A stretch of DNA of 20,949 nucleotides from CBDFLD01 sp965249005 (lineage in GTDB: Bacteria; Acidobacteriota; UBA6911), in NCBI GenBank assembly GCA_965249005.1, contig CBDFLD010000003.1, positions 1 through 20,949 of the forward strand, in the 5' to 3' direction. Of this stretch, positions 20,101 to 20,949 are shown one piece after another. Positions within the stretch are counted from its first letter, which is position 1. Each line of letters opens with the position of its first letter. The notes under the pieces are model-generated. The model saw only the letters and a list, made by a program, of their open reading frames with translations, was not told the origin of the DNA and ran no database searches. The position numbers and the translations under genes are program-made.

Positions 20101-20949
20101 ATGCGAGTGGCCACCGGGAAGTATTGCTTGATGTTGGCTTTGTTCTTTGGGTCGGCTTGCGGGCAAAAAGGCGCCAAGCTGCAAAAGAGTGTGATTCCGC
20201 CCGACAAGACCCTATTTGAAAATGGCGACGAGTATCTCCGGAAAAACCAGTACATCAAGGCTCGTCTTTCTTTCCAGACCTTGATCAACACGTACCCGGA
20301 TAGCGAACTGCAATCGGAAGCGTTTCTTTCCATTGGCGACTCCTTCTATCGTGAAGGCGGGTCTGAAAACATGCTTCAGGCCGAAGATCAGTTCAAGAAC
20401 TTCATTGTGTTCTTTCCAGCTCATCCCAAGACTGCAGACGCCCAACTGAAGATCATTGCAATCAACATGACGCAAATGAGAGCCCCGGATCGAGACACGA
20501 CCCATGTGGTTCGGGCGGAGGCGGAGATCCGTCGATTTCTCAAGGAATATCCCGATAGCGAGTTCGCTCCTATCGTCCGAGAATACCTCAATGAGGTGCA
20601 AGAGAAGTTGGCCCTGGGTCACATGGGCGTCGCGCAGTTTTATGCCGAGTCCAGAAAGAATCATGCAGCCGCTGCGTCCCGGCTGAGAGAGGTATCAACC
20701 AAATATGAGAACTTCTCCGGAATGGACGAGATCTATCATCGGCTCGCTCGATCTCTCGAAAAGACGGAAAACTCGGAAGAGGCTGCCATCTACTTGACCC
20801 GATTGGCCAAGGGGTTTCCTTTCAGTCCGTTTTTCGCGGAAGCCAAGCTAAAGCTCGGGGACATGGGCAAGCCGGTTCCGGAAGTGGATATGCTGTTGGC
20901 TGCCAAGAACGAGGGGTTGCTCCCGGAGGAGCCGGGCTTCAGCGTCCTG
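20101..20949 (+). CDS. bamD: Outer-membrane assembly lipoprotein BamD-like (runs off the window)
   Basis: Lipoprotein with signal peptide 'KYCLMLALFFGSAC' and lipidated Cys20. It is followed by tetratricopeptide-type helices: 'ENGDEYLRKNQYIKARLSFQ', 'INTYPDSELQSEAFLSIGDS', 'AEDQFKNFIVFFPAHPKTAD' and 'EAEIRRFLKEYPDSEFAPIV', the pattern of BamD/YfiO/ComL. It belongs to the BAM complex, which folds outer-membrane barrels. ATG 20101 has GGAG at 20091-20094. It stays open to the window end (283 codons), so the 3' end is missing. The last visible part ('PEVDMLLAAKNEGLLPEEPG') is Pro/Glu-rich and would be the beginning of a tail. Confidence 0.88.
   Translation, partial: MRVATGKYCLMLALFFGSACGQKGAKLQKSVIPPDKTLFENGDEYLRKNQYIKARLSFQTLINTYPDSELQSEAFLSIGDSFYREGGSENMLQAEDQFKNFIVFFPAHPKTADAQLKIIAINMTQMRAPDRDTTHVVRAEAEIRRFLKEYPDSEFAPIVREYLNEVQEKLALGHMGVAQFYAESRKNHAAAASRLREVSTKYENFSGMDEIYHRLARSLEKTENSEEAAIYLTRLAKGFPFSPFFAEAKLKLGDMGKPVPEVDMLLAAKNEGLLPEEPGFSVL

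Noticed and set aside
20071..20219. C-terminal extension of the rpe frame to 20219
   Set aside because: It overlaps the ribosome binding site and signal peptide of the BamD-like gene and arises from the extra G at 20017-20020.

Overview
The window reads as a stretch of chromosome from a diderm (outer-membrane-bearing) bacterium with moderately high GC. It carries RodZ, Lol-type lipoprotein sorting, an Mla phospholipid transporter and BamD, so an outer membrane is certain. The combination of a DnaJ-HspR pair, a HEAT-like protein beside RodZ, a BMC shell gene beside an acylating aldehyde dehydrogenase, and a tiny membrane protein containing 'ERGSLPYDIICVLILAFIFL' suggests Acidobacteriota. That phylum call is an inference from gene content, not a search result. 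No tRNA, rRNA, CRISPR array, insertion sequence or phage gene was recognised.

Layout. 1-2276 (+): dnaJ, a MerR-type repressor (hspR) and a secreted protein, all with broken frames. 2387-5065 (-): a compact run rodZ > HEAT-like protein > unknown protein > glutaredoxin-like protein. It converges on the first block across a 110-nt spacer in which a tandem repeat sits inside an inverted repeat. 5066-5497: a hairpin-rich gene-free region ending in a clear intrinsic terminator, followed by a promoter. 5498-7577 (+): a one-shell-gene BMC locus (BMC-H plus aldehyde dehydrogenase with an unusual C-terminal extension), then a DedA/VTT membrane protein to 8313. 8525-12435 (+): a probable lipoprotein-trafficking operon (LolB-like lipoprotein, one LolC/E-like permease, LolD-like ATPase, small membrane protein, LolA). 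12683-16262 (-): mlaE-mlaF-mlaD and a CDP-alcohol phosphatidyltransferase. 16453-20949 (+): def-fmt-rsmB-rpe-bamD, the last running off the window.

The genes share an envelope theme. Lol sorts lipoproteins to the outer membrane, and BamD and the LolB-like protein are themselves lipoproteins. Mla moves phospholipids between the membranes, and the neighbouring phosphatidyltransferase belongs to a phospholipid-synthesis family. RodZ ties the cytoskeleton to wall growth. def/fmt/rsmB are the usual translation-maturation trio.

Single-base frame breaks occur in dnaJ (two, compensating), at the hspR stop, in the secreted protein (two, compensating), in the glutaredoxin-like gene, near the end of the HEAT-like gene, in rsmB and in rpe. 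In most cases the correct protein continues in another frame with family-typical sequence, so assembly or sequencing indels are more likely than gene decay. The 4.2-19.1 kb part is essentially free of them. Coordinates for the broken genes give the reconstructed extent unless stated otherwise.
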